From Actinomadura nitritigenes (lineage in GTDB: Bacteria > Actinomycetota > Actinomycetes > Streptosporangiales > Streptosporangiaceae), in assembly GCF_017573545.1 (NCBI RefSeq), contig NZ_JAGEOK010000003.1, forward strand, positions 310,001 through 374,000: a stretch of DNA of 64,000 nucleotides. Reading direction: 5' to 3'. Under the pieces are notes generated by a model. That model made no database searches, had not been told where the DNA came from, and saw only the letters and a program-made list of their open reading frames with translations. Shown here piece after piece: positions 26,597 through 35,351 of this stretch; position 1 is the first letter of the stretch, and each line of letters begins with the position of its first letter. Position numbers and translations under genes: made by a program.

Positions 26597-27505
26597 CTAG
26601 CCCAGTTCGGCGGCGACGGCCCGCAGGTCGTCCAGGAACGCGGTGACCGCCGGGGACCTGCGGGCGTGCCGCCCGACGGCGGCGCGGACGGCGCGGGTGG
26701 GCTGCTCGGGGGCGAGCGGCCGCAGCACGACGCCGTCGCGCGCCGCCGCTGCCGCCGCGAGGGCGGGCACGAGGGTGACGCCGAACCCGGCCGCGACCAG
26801 GCCGAGCTTGGAGATCCATTCGGCGACCCGCAGCGGGGTGCGCGGCTCGAACCCGGCGGGCTCGCAGCGGGCGCGCAGCGCCGCGACGGCCTCGGGGGCG
26901 TCGGCGACGATCCACGCGTCGCCGGCCAGGGCGTCCAGCGGGACGCGGCGGCGGGCGGCGAGCGGGTGCCCGGACGGCAGCGCGACGAGCAGCGCGTCGT
27001 CCAGCAGCGGCACCAGGTCGCCGGCGGGCAGCGCGGGGACGGTGTGCGTGCTGACGACGGCGAGGTCGAGGTCGCCGCCGTCCAGCATCGCGAGCAGCCG
27101 GTCGGTGACGCCCTCGCGCAGCGTGGCGCGGACACCGGGGTGCCGGCCGCGGAACCGGGCGAGCGCGCGCGGGACCAGCGCCGCGTTCGCGGTGGGGAAC
27201 GCGCCGACCCGCAGCGTCCCGGTGTCGAGGCGGCGCAGCCCCTCCATGGCCTGCACCGTGTCGGCGAGCCGGTCGAGCAGGGCGCGGGCGTGCGGGAGGA
27301 GGTGCTCGCCGGCGGGCGTCGGCCGCACGCCGCGGGCGCCGCGCGCGAACAGCTCGACGCCGCAGACGTCCTCCAGCGCGGCGATCTGCCGCGACACCGC
27401 CGACTGGGTGTAGCCGCCCGCCGCCGCGGCCGCGGTGAACGAGCCGAGGTCGGCGACGGCGACGAAGGTCCGCAGCAGGAGCGGATCGAGCGATTCGGCG
27501 CGCAT
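26597..27505 (-). CDS. LysR family transcriptional regulator
   Basis: 302 residues. The N-terminal winged helix is LLRTFVAVADLGSFTAAAAA followed by TQSAVSRQIAALED (about 10-45). The periplasmic-binding-like effector domain (about 90-295) includes GTLRVGAFPTANAALVPRAL. It converges on the RidA fusion gene and is divergent from the SAM hydrolase gene, which is the most natural target. The effector is unknown. Confidence 0.92.
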   Translation of the reverse strand: MRAESLDPLLLRTFVAVADLGSFTAAAAAGGYTQSAVSRQIAALEDVCGVELFARGARGVRPTPAGEHLLPHARALLDRLADTVQAMEGLRRLDTGTLRVGAFPTANAALVPRALARFRGRHPGVRATLREGVTDRLLAMLDGGDLDLAVVSTHTVPALPAGDLVPLLDDALLVALPSGHPLAARRRVPLDALAGDAWIVADAPEAVAALRARCEPAGFEPRTPLRVAEWISKLGLVAAGFGVTLVPALAAAAAARDGVVLRPLAPEQPTRAVRAAVGRHARRSPAVTAFLDDLRAVAAELG

Positions 27506-27597
27506 CCCCGGAGGTTAGCGCCGGTTCGGTCACGAGATCGGCTTGGTAGGCTGCTGCTCTCCTCTCCGCATCCCCGCAGGTCCCACCGAGGTCGCCC

Positions 27598-28431
27598 ATG
27601 TCCGGAAGCCGCCCCTTCGTCAGCATCGCCACGGACTTCGGCGCCGCCTACACCTCGATCTGCGCCGGCGTCGTGCACACCATCGCGCCCGAGGCGAACG
27701 TCCTGGTGCTCAGCGACGAGATCACGCCGTTCGACGTGGTGGAGGGTGCGATGCTGCTGCGGCAGGCGCTGCCGTACCTGCCGGTGGGCGTGCACACGGG
27801 CATCGTGGACCCGGGGGTCGGGACGCCGCGCCGCCCGCTGGCGGTCGAGACCGGACGCGGCGACGTGCTGGTCGGCCCGGACAACGGGCTGCTGGTGCCG
27901 GCGGCCGAGGCGCTCGGCGGGATCGTCCGGGCGCACGCGCTGGAGAACCCGGCGTACCGGCTGCCGGAGGTCTCGACGTCGTTCCACGGGCGGGACATCT
28001 TCTCCCCCGCCGCCGCGCACCTCGCGGCGGGCGTGGACGTCGCCGACCTCGGCGCGCCGGTCGAGCCGCTCCCGCTGGACCTTCCGGCGCCGGTCGCCCG
28101 CGACGGCGAGCTGACCGTCCCGGTGCTGTACACCGACCGGTTCGGCAGCCTGGTGCTGGGCGCGGAGCGCGACGATCTCGCCGCCGCGTTCGGCGCGCTG
28201 GAGCCCGGCACCCCCCTCGACGTCGCATGGAGCGTTCCAGACGGGGCGTCCCGCACCGCCCGCGTCCCGTTCGAGCGCACCTTCGGCAGCGTCGCCGTCG
28301 GCGAGCCGCTGCTGTGGATCGACTCCTCGGGCTGGCTCGGCCTCGGCGTCAACCAGGGCCGGGCCGCGGACGTCCTCGGTCTGGCCGGCGCGCGCACCGT
28401 CACCCTGCGCGCCGCCACCCCGCATTCTTGA
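27598..28431 (+). CDS. SAM hydroxide adenosyltransferase (DUF62) family protein
   Basis: 277 residues. It shows the DUF62 / SAM-dependent halogenase fold. The N-terminal ATDFGAAYTSICAG has the conserved Asp, IVDPGVGTPRRPLAVE and GPDNGLLVPAAEALGG lie in the first domain, and HGRDIFSPAAAHLAAG is in the middle. The C-terminal barrel follows. Family members hydrolyse SAM to adenosine and methionine using activated water; halogenases are rarer and have specific loops that I cannot confirm. It is the first gene before an amino-acid ABC transporter, 32 bp away, suggesting a joint role in methionine or SAM-derived metabolite handling. Confidence 0.85.
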   Translation: MSGSRPFVSIATDFGAAYTSICAGVVHTIAPEANVLVLSDEITPFDVVEGAMLLRQALPYLPVGVHTGIVDPGVGTPRRPLAVETGRGDVLVGPDNGLLVPAAEALGGIVRAHALENPAYRLPEVSTSFHGRDIFSPAAAHLAAGVDVADLGAPVEPLPLDLPAPVARDGELTVPVLYTDRFGSLVLGAERDDLAAAFGALEPGTPLDVAWSVPDGASRTARVPFERTFGSVAVGEPLLWIDSSGWLGLGVNQGRAADVLGLAGARTVTLRAATPHS

Positions 28432-28463
28432 CAACGCAACACCGCACCGCTGGAGGCACCCCC

Positions 28464-29336
28464 GTGACCCGCCGCCCCCTCGTGGCCGCCCTGACCGGCG
28501 TCGCCGCGCTCACCCTCGCCGTCACCGCCTGCGCTCCGCAGGACGACGGCTCCGACGCCTCGGCGAGCAAGAGCCCCGCCTCCTGCACCAAGGACAAGCT
28601 GCCGCTCAAGACCGCCGGCAAGCTGACCGTCGCGACCGACAAGCCGGCGTTCGAGCCCTGGTTCAAGAACGACGACCCGTCCAACGGGCAGGGCTTCGAG
28701 AGCGCCGTCGCGTACGCGGTCGCCGGCAAGCTCGGCTTCACCAAGGACCAGGTCGCCTGGACGACGCAGTCGTTCGAGTCGTCCTACGCGCCGGGGCCGA
28801 AGAACTTCGACTTCGACATCAACCAGATCTCGGCCACCCCCGCCCGCGAGAAGGCGGTGACGTTCAGCGACGGCTACTACGACGTGCAGCAGGGCGTCGT
28901 CGCGCTCAAGGCCGGCAAGTTCGCGAACGCGACGAGCATCGCGGAGCTGAAGAAGGCCCGGATCGCCGTCCAGGTCGGGACGACCGCCCTGCAGGCCGTG
29001 CAGAACCAGATCAAGCCGGACGGCCAGCCGAAGATCTTCAACACCCAGATCGACGCGGTGAACGCGCTGAAGAACAAGCAGGTCGACCTGCTGCTGGTGG
29101 ACCTGCCGACCGCGTTCTACGTCACCGCCGCGCAGATCGACGGCTCGAAGATCGTGGGCCAGCTGCCGCAGACCGAGGGCGGCAGCACCGAGCACTTCGG
29201 GCTGCTGATGGAGAAGGGCAGCACGCTCGTGGGCTGCCTGAACCAGGCGGTCGGGCAGCTCAAGTCGTCGGGCGAGCTGGCGAAGATCCAGCAGCAATGG
29301 CTGACCTCGTCGGCCGGCGCGCCCGTCCTGAAGTGA
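28464..29336 (+). CDS. Polar amino acid ABC transporter substrate-binding lipoprotein
   Basis: 290 residues from GTG 28464 (TGGAGG upstream). Signal peptide with lipobox VTAC near residue 23, then a family 3 solute-binding fold: GKLTVATDKPAFEPWF, NGQGFESAVAYAVAGKLGF, DFDINQISATPAREKAVTFS, IAVQVGTTALQAVQ. It binds its ligand outside the membrane and delivers it to the permease encoded next. The ligand class is polar amino acids by homology, and the exact ligand is unknown. Confidence 0.92.
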   Translation: MTRRPLVAALTGVAALTLAVTACAPQDDGSDASASKSPASCTKDKLPLKTAGKLTVATDKPAFEPWFKNDDPSNGQGFESAVAYAVAGKLGFTKDQVAWTTQSFESSYAPGPKNFDFDINQISATPAREKAVTFSDGYYDVQQGVVALKAGKFANATSIAELKKARIAVQVGTTALQAVQNQIKPDGQPKIFNTQIDAVNALKNKQVDLLLVDLPTAFYVTAAQIDGSKIVGQLPQTEGGSTEHFGLLMEKGSTLVGCLNQAVGQLKSSGELAKIQQQWLTSSAGAPVLK

Positions 29337-29343
29337 CCCCGCG

Positions 29344-30216
29344 ATGACCGTGCGGGCGGGCGGCGAGACCGCCTGGGTCAAGAGCGAGCGGCAGCTGGAC
29401 CGGGAGCGGCGCCGCCGGCGCGCCGGCGTCCGGTCCGGCTCGGTCGCCGCCGCGTCGACCGTGCTGTGCGTCGCGGTCGTCGTCGCCGTCGTGGTGACGT
29501 CGCCCGGCTGGCCGCGCGTGCACGAGACGTTCTTCAACTGGGGCGAGTTCACCGGCGCGTTCCCGGACGTGCTGCGCGGCTTCTGGCTGAACGTGCGGAT
29601 CTTCCTGATCGCCGAACCGGTGATCCTGGTGCTCGGCCTGCTCGTCGCGCTCGCGCGCGGGCTGCGCAACCCGCTGTTCTTCCCGCTGCGGGCCCTGGCC
29701 GTCGCCTACACCGACGTGTTCCGGGGCATCCCGACGATCCTGCTGGTGTACCTGGTCGGTTTCGGGCTGCCCGCGCTGCGGCTCCAGGGCGTCCCGGACA
29801 GCCCGGCCGTGCTGGGCGGGTTCGCGCTCGTCCTGTCGTACGGCGCGTACGTCGCGGAGGTGTTCCGCGCGGGCATCGACTCGATCCACCCGAGCCAGCG
29901 CGCGGCGGCCCGGTCGCTCGGGCTCAGCAAGACGCAGAGCCTGCGGTTCGTGGTGCTGCCGCAGGCGGTGCGGCGCGTCGTCCCGCCGCTGCTGAACGAC
30001 TTCGCCTCGCTGCAGAAGGACACCGCGCTCGTCGCGGTGCTCGGCCCGCTGGAGGCGCTGCGGCAGGCGCAGATCCACTCGGCGACGAACTTCAACTACA
30101 CGCCCTACCTGGCCACGGCGGTGCTGTTCGTCGCGCTGACGGTGCCGATGGCCCGGTTCACCGACCACCTCGCGGCGCGCGCCGAGCGCCGCCGCGCCCC
30201 GGGAGGCGGCACATGA
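29344..30216 (+). CDS. Polar amino acid ABC transporter permease
   Basis: 290 residues with a short cytoplasmic N-terminus, then about five membrane helices. It carries the EAA-loop for contact with the ATPase (RSLGLSKTQSLRFVVLPQA, about 195-213) and YTDVFRGIPTILLVYLVGFG, typical of HisM-type permeases. It follows the binding-protein gene by 7 bp and overlaps the ATPase gene by 4 bp. With one permease gene, a homodimer in the membrane is expected. Confidence 0.93.
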   Translation: MTVRAGGETAWVKSERQLDRERRRRRAGVRSGSVAAASTVLCVAVVVAVVVTSPGWPRVHETFFNWGEFTGAFPDVLRGFWLNVRIFLIAEPVILVLGLLVALARGLRNPLFFPLRALAVAYTDVFRGIPTILLVYLVGFGLPALRLQGVPDSPAVLGGFALVLSYGAYVAEVFRAGIDSIHPSQRAAARSLGLSKTQSLRFVVLPQAVRRVVPPLLNDFASLQKDTALVAVLGPLEALRQAQIHSATNFNYTPYLATAVLFVALTVPMARFTDHLAARAERRRAPGGGT

Positions 30217-30962
30217 GCGGACCGCTGCTGCGCGTCGAAGGCGTCTGGAAGACCTACCACGCGCATCCGGTGCTGCGCGGCGTCGACCTGGACGTCGCGC
30301 CGCACGAGGTCGTCTGCCTCATCGGCGCGTCCGGGTCGGGCAAGTCGACGCTGCTGCGCTGCGTGAACGTGCTGGAGACGGTGGACGACGGCGCGATCCT
30401 CCTGGAGGGCGACGACATCACCGACCCGGACGCCGACCCCGACGAGGTCCGCAAGCGGATCGGGATGGTGTTCCAGTCCTACAACCTGTTCCCGCACATG
30501 TCGGTGCTGGACAACATCACGCTGGCGCCCGTCCGCGTCCACAGGCGGCCCAAGGCGGAGGCGGCCGAGCAGGCCCGCGAGCTGCTGAAGCGGTTCGGCC
30601 TCGCGGACAAGGCCGGCGAGTACCCGGACCGGCTGTCGGGCGGCCAGCAGCAGCGCGTCGCGATCATCCGGGCGATGGCGACGCGGCCGAGCCTGCTGCT
30701 GCTGGACGAGGTGACCTCCGCGCTCGACCCGGAGCTGGTCACCGAGGTGATGGGGATCATCCGGGAGCTGAAGGAGTCCGGGATGACGATGATCCTGGCG
30801 ACCCACGAGATGGGGTTCGCCCGGGACATCGCCGACACGGTCTGCTTCCTGCACGACGGCGTGCTGCTGGAGCGCGGCCCGGCCGAGCAGATCTTCGAGG
30901 AGCCCGCCGAGCCGCGCACCCGCGAGTTCCTCCGCCGCGTCCTCGAATCCCGGCGCATCTAG
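30213..30962 (+). CDS. Polar amino acid ABC transporter ATPase
   Basis: 249 residues. Walker A is GASGSGKST, the Q-loop is in GMVFQSYNLFPHM, the signature is LSGGQQQRVA, Walker B is LLLLDEVTSALDPE and the switch His is in ATHEM. This is the GlnQ/HisP class. ATG 30213 overlaps the permease stop (ATGA). It completes the transporter started by the DUF62-linked binding protein. Confidence 0.96.
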   Translation: MSGPLLRVEGVWKTYHAHPVLRGVDLDVAPHEVVCLIGASGSGKSTLLRCVNVLETVDDGAILLEGDDITDPDADPDEVRKRIGMVFQSYNLFPHMSVLDNITLAPVRVHRRPKAEAAEQARELLKRFGLADKAGEYPDRLSGGQQQRVAIIRAMATRPSLLLLDEVTSALDPELVTEVMGIIRELKESGMTMILATHEMGFARDIADTVCFLHDGVLLERGPAEQIFEEPAEPRTREFLRRVLESRRI

Positions 30963-30963
30963 G

Positions 30964-31371
30964 ATGGCCGGCGTGGCGGATCTGGACGTGGTGGCGTGGG
31001 TGCGGGTGGTGGACGGGCGGCTGCTGGCCGTCCGGTCGCGGGGCCGTGACCTGCTGTACCTCCCCGGCGGCAAGCGGGAGCCGGGCGAGGACGACTGGGC
31101 GGCGCTGTCCCGGGAGGTCCGGGAGGAGCTGGACGTCGAGCTCGACCGGGCGTCGTTCCGCGAGCTGGGGGTGATCCGCGCGCCGGCGCACGACCAGCCG
31201 GACTACACGCACGCCCGGATGGCGTGCTTCACCGCGGCGTGCCGCGGCGCGATCGCGGCGTCCGGCGAGGTGGACGAGTACCTCTACCTCGCACCGGCCG
31301 ACCGGGACCTGCTCGCCCCGGCGGCCCGGGCGGCGCTCGACCTGGCATTGGACCACGGCCTGCTGCACTGA
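30964..31371 (+). CDS. Nudix hydrolase
   Basis: 135 residues with a full Nudix box from about residue 36: GGKREPGEDDWAALSREV followed by REELDVEL, keeping the G, E and REExxE residues. It hydrolyses a nucleoside diphosphate linked to another moiety; the substrate is unknown. It starts 1 bp after the transporter ATPase stop, so it is in the same operon as the SAM hydrolase and transporter. Confidence 0.92.
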   Translation: MAGVADLDVVAWVRVVDGRLLAVRSRGRDLLYLPGGKREPGEDDWAALSREVREELDVELDRASFRELGVIRAPAHDQPDYTHARMACFTAACRGAIAASGEVDEYLYLAPADRDLLAPAARAALDLALDHGLLH

Positions 31372-31373
31372 AG

Positions 31374-31454
31374 GTCCCCGGAATCACACCAATCGCCGGA
31401 TGGACCCGGTTAGGATGCCTGCCTGGATCCGAGATCTCTTCACTTTCCGGGGAC
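31374..31454 (+). promoter_or_regulatory. Inverted repeat that can mask the MHYT-gene ribosome site
   Basis: GTCCCCGGAA (31374-31383) and TTCCGGGGAC (31445-31454) are perfect 10-bp complements 61 nt apart. The second arm contains the GGGGA ribosome site 5 nt before the ATG. If the transcript begins upstream, pairing would block translation. Confidence 0.4.
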
Positions 31455-31458
31455 TCGC

Positions 31459-32316
31459 ATGGCGCACGTGCATCATTTCTCCTACGGGCCGCTCACGCCC
31501 GTGGCGGCGTACCTGATGTCGTTCGTCGGGTCCTTCCTCGGGCTGCTGTGCATGTCCCGCGCCCGCGCGTCCACCGGGCGCTCGCGCGCGTCCTGGCTGT
31601 CGCTCGCGGCGCTGGCCATCGGCGGCACCGGGATCTGGGTGATGCACTTCATCGCGATGCTGGGCTTCAGCGTCTCGGGGATGCCGATCCGCTACAACGT
31701 GCCCGTCACGCTGCTGAGCTGCCTGACCGCCGTGGCGGTCGTCGCGGTCGGGCTGTTCGTGCTCGGGTTCGGCGGGTCCGGGCCGGGCGTGATCGTCACG
31801 GGCGGAGCGGTCATGGGGATCGGCGTGGTGAGCATGCACTACTCCGGCATGGCCGCGATGACCATGCCCGGGGACATCGGGTACCGGCCGGGCCTGGTCG
31901 TGCTGTCGGTCGTCATCGCCCTGGTGGCGGCCACCGCGGCGCTGTGGTTCTGCGTGCGCGTGCGGGGCCTGCCGGCGACGGCCGGGGCCGCGCTCATCAT
32001 GGGGATCGCGGTGACCGGCATGCACTACACCGGCATGGCGGCCATGCGGATCACCATGGACCCGGCCATGCCCGCCCCGCGCGGCGCCACCGCGTCCGAC
32101 TTCCTGATCCCGCTGATCGGCGGCATCGCGGTGGTGTCGATCACGCTGCTGATCATCATCGCGATGGCGCCGAGCGAGGACGAGATCCGGGCCGACGCGG
32201 AGTTCCAGGAGCGCATCGCCGCGCGGCGGGCGGAGGCCACGGAGGACGGCGGGCCGGACGCCGCGCCGGACGCTCCCCGCGCGCGGACCGCGGGCGAGCG
32301 GTTCGACGGCCGCTGA
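31459..32316 (+). CDS. MHYT domain membrane sensor protein
   Basis: 285 residues with about seven membrane helices. The repeated MHYT-type motifs are MHFIAMLGF (near 59), MHYSGMAAM (near 126) and MHYTGMAAM (near 190), proposed to bind copper and sense O2, CO or NO at the outer face. There is no GGDEF, EAL or kinase output domain; the C-terminal 45 residues are a charged cytoplasmic tail. It may sense through a partner. It is preceded by an inverted repeat over its ribosome site. Confidence 0.9.
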   Translation: MAHVHHFSYGPLTPVAAYLMSFVGSFLGLLCMSRARASTGRSRASWLSLAALAIGGTGIWVMHFIAMLGFSVSGMPIRYNVPVTLLSCLTAVAVVAVGLFVLGFGGSGPGVIVTGGAVMGIGVVSMHYSGMAAMTMPGDIGYRPGLVVLSVVIALVAATAALWFCVRVRGLPATAGAALIMGIAVTGMHYTGMAAMRITMDPAMPAPRGATASDFLIPLIGGIAVVSITLLIIIAMAPSEDEIRADAEFQERIAARRAEATEDGGPDAAPDAPRARTAGERFDGR

Positions 32317-32352
32317 CGGCCCTGCCGGCCCGCCCCCGGCGCGCCACGCCGG

Positions 32353-32763
32353 TCAGGACAGCGCTGCGATGATCTTCTCGAGCGCGCTGCGCAGGTGCCG
32401 GCGCTCGTCGTCGGTGAGGGTGGCGGTGGCGCGCTCCTCCAGCCGCCGCCTCGCCTCCCGGATCGGCGCCTCCGCCCGGCGGGCGCGCTCGGTCAGGTAG
32501 AGCCGGACGAGCCGGGCGTCGGACGGGTCGCGGCGCCGGGTGACCAGGCCCGCGGCCTCCATGCGGGTCGCGGTGTTGACGACGGTCGGGGTGGTGAGGG
32601 CGAGCCGGTTCGCCAGCTCGCCGGGGGTCAGGCCGTCCTCCCGCCAGAGCACCTCCAGCAGCAGGTTCTGCCCGACGCGGACGCCGTGCTCGCTCATCGC
32701 CTCGTCGGAGGCCGCGCGCAGCAGCTTGTGGGCGCGGGTGGAGAGCCGGAGCAGGTCGTCCAT
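32353..32763 (-). CDS. MarR family transcriptional regulator
   Basis: 136 residues. The winged helix DGLTPGELANRLALTTPTVV, then NTATRMEAAGLVTRRRDPSD (about 45-85), with dimer helices at both ends. It is divergent from the epimerase gene, and the 80-bp region between them carries several GCTAnCG repeats that could be its site. Confidence 0.92.
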   Translation of the reverse strand: MDDLLRLSTRAHKLLRAASDEAMSEHGVRVGQNLLLEVLWREDGLTPGELANRLALTTPTVVNTATRMEAAGLVTRRRDPSDARLVRLYLTERARRAEAPIREARRRLEERATATLTDDERRHLRSALEKIIAALS

Positions 32764-32772
32764 GCCTCGATC

Positions 32773-32834
32773 CTAGTAATCGTTTGCATGCTAGTGATTT
32801 CGTCGCTAGCGTTCCATTAGCACGCTAACGAAAG
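32773..32834. promoter_or_regulatory. Repeated GCTAGYG/GCTAACG motifs, likely MarR sites
   Basis: GCTAGTG, GCTAGCG and GCTAACG occur between the divergent MarR and epimerase genes, including an inverted pair TAGCG (11-bp spacer) CGCTA. The region is AT-richer than its surroundings, so it probably holds both promoters. Confidence 0.5.
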
Positions 32835-32843
32835 GAGAGGCCC

Positions 32844-33779
32844 ATGATCCTCGTCACCGGCGGGCTCGGATTCATCGGCTCGCACGTCGCGCGGGCACTG
32901 CTCGACCTCGGCGAGTCGTGCCTGCTCACCCGGCACTCGGCCGCCCCGCGGGACGTGCCCGCCGGGGCCGCCGCGGAGCGGCTCGACATGACCGACCGGG
33001 ACGCGTTCCTCGCGCTCGGCGACCGGTACGCCGTCACCGGGATCGTCCATCTGGCGAGCACCCCGCTGCGCGGCACCGACGTGGTCGCGGAGATGCGGGC
33101 CAACACCGCCGGCCTGCTCAACGCGTTCGAGGCCGCGCGCGCCTGGGGCGTCCGCCGGGTCTGCGTCGCCAGCACGATCGGCGTCTACGCCGGCGTGCGC
33201 GGCACACCGCTCCGCGAGGACGCGCCGCTCCCGCCGGGCGTGGCGCACCCGATCCCCGCGTTCAAGCGGAGCGCGGAGGCGCTGGCGTCGGCCATCGCGG
33301 GGCACGCGGACTTCGAGGCCGTGTGCCTGCGGATCGGCGCCATCTGGGGTCCGCGCGGGCGCGCCGAGTCGCCGTTCTTCGCAATCCCGGGCCTGGTCAA
33401 CGCGGCGGTTCGCGGCGAGCCGTACCCGGGGAAGGCGTACGCCGGCGACGGCATCGACGCGCTGTACGCCCCGGACTGCGGGCGCGCCATCGCCCTCCTC
33501 CAGACGGCCGAGACGCTGCACCACGCCGTCTACAACGTCGGTTCCGGCCTCGTCACCACGAACGCGGAGGTCGCGGCGGCGATCGAGAAGGCCGTCCCGG
33601 ACGCCCCGATCGAGCTGACCGCCGGGCGCTCCCCCGACGGACCCGACGAGGACTACCGCCTCGACGTCACCCGCCTGCGCGCGGACACCGGTTTCGCGCC
33701 CGCCCACGACCTGGACGGCGCGGTGGCCGGCTACGTCGCCTGGCTGCGCGGCCGCGCAGAAGGCTCGCCGCGTCGATGA
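32844..33779 (+). CDS. NAD-dependent epimerase/dehydratase family protein
   Basis: 311 residues, an extended SDR. ILVTGGLGFIGSHVARALLD is the nucleotide site, YAVTGIVHLAST lies near 70, and NTAGLLNAFEAARAWG near 93. An active-site tyrosine followed by three residues and Lys is not obvious at the usual place (HPIPAFKRSAEAL shows FKRS rather than YxxxK). The protein may therefore be a reductase-like paralogue rather than a true sugar epimerase. ATG 32844 follows AAAGGAGAGG. Regulation by the divergent MarR gene is inferred. Confidence 0.85.
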   Translation: MILVTGGLGFIGSHVARALLDLGESCLLTRHSAAPRDVPAGAAAERLDMTDRDAFLALGDRYAVTGIVHLASTPLRGTDVVAEMRANTAGLLNAFEAARAWGVRRVCVASTIGVYAGVRGTPLREDAPLPPGVAHPIPAFKRSAEALASAIAGHADFEAVCLRIGAIWGPRGRAESPFFAIPGLVNAAVRGEPYPGKAYAGDGIDALYAPDCGRAIALLQTAETLHHAVYNVGSGLVTTNAEVAAAIEKAVPDAPIELTAGRSPDGPDEDYRLDVTRLRADTGFAPAHDLDGAVAGYVAWLRGRAEGSPRR

Positions 33780-33865
33780 CCCCGACTTCCACGACGGGCC
33801 GAACCACCACGGCGGCGCAGGTCGCGGGGCCGTCCGCCCGGCAGGAAGGGCCTGGACGCGCGAAA

Positions 33866-33893
33866 GGGAGCCGCCCGAACCTGGACGGCTCCC
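33866..33893. terminator. Hairpin between epimerase and MFS genes
   Basis: GGGAGCCG and CGGCTCCC form an 8-bp perfect stem around a 12-nt loop in the 127-bp gap between convergent genes. It is a likely shared transcript end. Confidence 0.55.
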
Positions 33894-33906
33894 CTCCGAG
33901 CCCGGC

Positions 33907-35325
33907 TCACGCGCCGACGCTCTCCTTCTCGTCCGCCGGCTGAGGCGAGCGCGCGCGCAGCGTCACCAGCGCGAGACCGGCACCGGCCAGCGCCGCGACC
34001 GCGGCGCCGATGAACGCGGCCCGGAACCCGTCGGTGAGCGCGGGCAGGTCGCCCAGCTTCCCGGCGCCCTGCGAGGTGGCGATGGCGGTCATCACCGCCA
34101 GCCCGATCGCCGACCCCACCTGGTAGGTGGTGTTGACGATCCCGGACGCCAGCCCGCCCTGCTCCGGCGCGACGCCGCCGATCGCGGCCATCGTGGCGGG
34201 GATGAACACCAGCGACATCCCGACGGCGGAGATCAGCGAGCCCGGCAGCACGTCGGTGAGGAAGCCGCCGTTCGCGTCGATCGTCGACAGCACGAGCAGC
34301 CCGGCGGCGAGCACGGCCAGCCCGGTGACGATGAGCGGGCGCGTGCCGAACCGCGCGATGAGCCGTCCGGTGACGCCGACCATCAGCACCATCATCAGCG
34401 CGGTCATCGGCAGCAGCGCCGCACCGCTGGGGAACGCCCCGTACCCGAGCACCTGCTGCAGGTAGAGGTTCAGGAAGTACCACATCGGGATCCACGCGGC
34501 TCCGAGCAGCGCCATCGCCGTGTTCGCCCCTGCGAGGCCAGGGGTGCGCCACACCGACAGCGGCATCAGCGGCCCGCGCACGATCCGCTGCCATGCCACG
34601 AACAGCGCCAGCAGCAGGACGGCCCCGCCGAGCTGCAGGGCGGTGGCCGGCGCGTCCCAGCCGCGCCCCGGCGCCCGGACGATCGCGTAGACGGCGAGGC
34701 CGAGCCCGGCCGTGACCGCCGCCGCCCCGGCGACGTCGAGCCCGGCGCGGCGGCCGGGCACCGCCGGCAGGACGGCCGGGACCAGCGCCAGCGTCGCCAG
34801 CCCGATCGGGATGTAGATGATGAACACCCACGGCCAGCTCAGCCACTCGGTGATGACCCCGCCGAGGAACACCCCGGCGGTGCCGCCCGCCGGCGCGGCG
34901 GCGCCGTAGAACGCCATCGCCTTGGCCAGCTCCTTCGGCCGGGCCGAGAACAGCACCATCAGCAGGGTCAGCGCGGACGGCGCGATCAGCGCCGAGCCGA
35001 TCCCCTGCACGGCCCGGCCGGCGATCTCGGCGGCGGCGCCGTCGGCGGCGGCCGCGACGACCGATCCGGCGATCAGCACGAGCCAGCCGGCCGCGAAGAC
35101 GCGCCGCGCGCCGAGCAGGTCCGACAGCCTGCCGCCGAGCAGCAGCAGCCCGCCGAAGGCGACGACGTAGGCGTTGAACACCCACTGCAGCCCGCTCTGG
35201 CTGAAACCGAGGGCGCCCTGCATGTCGGGGAGCGCCACCCCGATGATCGACGTGTCCATGATCACCATGAACTGGGCGGTCGCGAGCACGGCCAGTGCCC
35301 ACCAGCGCCTCGGGTCTGCGGACAT
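33907..35325 (-). CDS. MFS drug transporter, DHA2 (14-TM) type
   Basis: 472 residues from ATG 35325, chosen because GGAGGAG lies 9 nt upstream; a GTG at 35343 has none. It has about 14 membrane helices, motif A-like GGRLSDLLGARRVF, FGGLLLLGGRLSD and the helix-5 motif GGTAGVFLGGVITE, as in multidrug pumps exporting with proton antiport. The substrate is unknown. Two CCCCTAGGGG-centred palindromes stand just upstream, so expression is controlled by a CsoR-like or similar repressor not encoded here. Confidence 0.92.
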   Translation of the reverse strand: MSADPRRWWALAVLATAQFMVIMDTSIIGVALPDMQGALGFSQSGLQWVFNAYVVAFGGLLLLGGRLSDLLGARRVFAAGWLVLIAGSVVAAAADGAAAEIAGRAVQGIGSALIAPSALTLLMVLFSARPKELAKAMAFYGAAAPAGGTAGVFLGGVITEWLSWPWVFIIYIPIGLATLALVPAVLPAVPGRRAGLDVAGAAAVTAGLGLAVYAIVRAPGRGWDAPATALQLGGAVLLLALFVAWQRIVRGPLMPLSVWRTPGLAGANTAMALLGAAWIPMWYFLNLYLQQVLGYGAFPSGAALLPMTALMMVLMVGVTGRLIARFGTRPLIVTGLAVLAAGLLVLSTIDANGGFLTDVLPGSLISAVGMSLVFIPATMAAIGGVAPEQGGLASGIVNTTYQVGSAIGLAVMTAIATSQGAGKLGDLPALTDGFRAAFIGAAVAALAGAGLALVTLRARSPQPADEKESVGA

Positions 35326-35351
35326 GACGGTCCACTCCTCCACTCGAGCTC

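Noticed and set aside
25436..28114. 892-codon plus-strand frame across dehydrogenase, LysR and SAM hydrolase genes
   Set aside because: It crosses three independent genes in wrong frames and shows only low-complexity Arg/Gly sequence.
27598..28431. Fluorinase or chlorinase function for the DUF62 protein
   Set aside because: The halogenase-specific loop cannot be confirmed and the gene context is an amino-acid transporter, so the common SAM hydrolase role is preferred.
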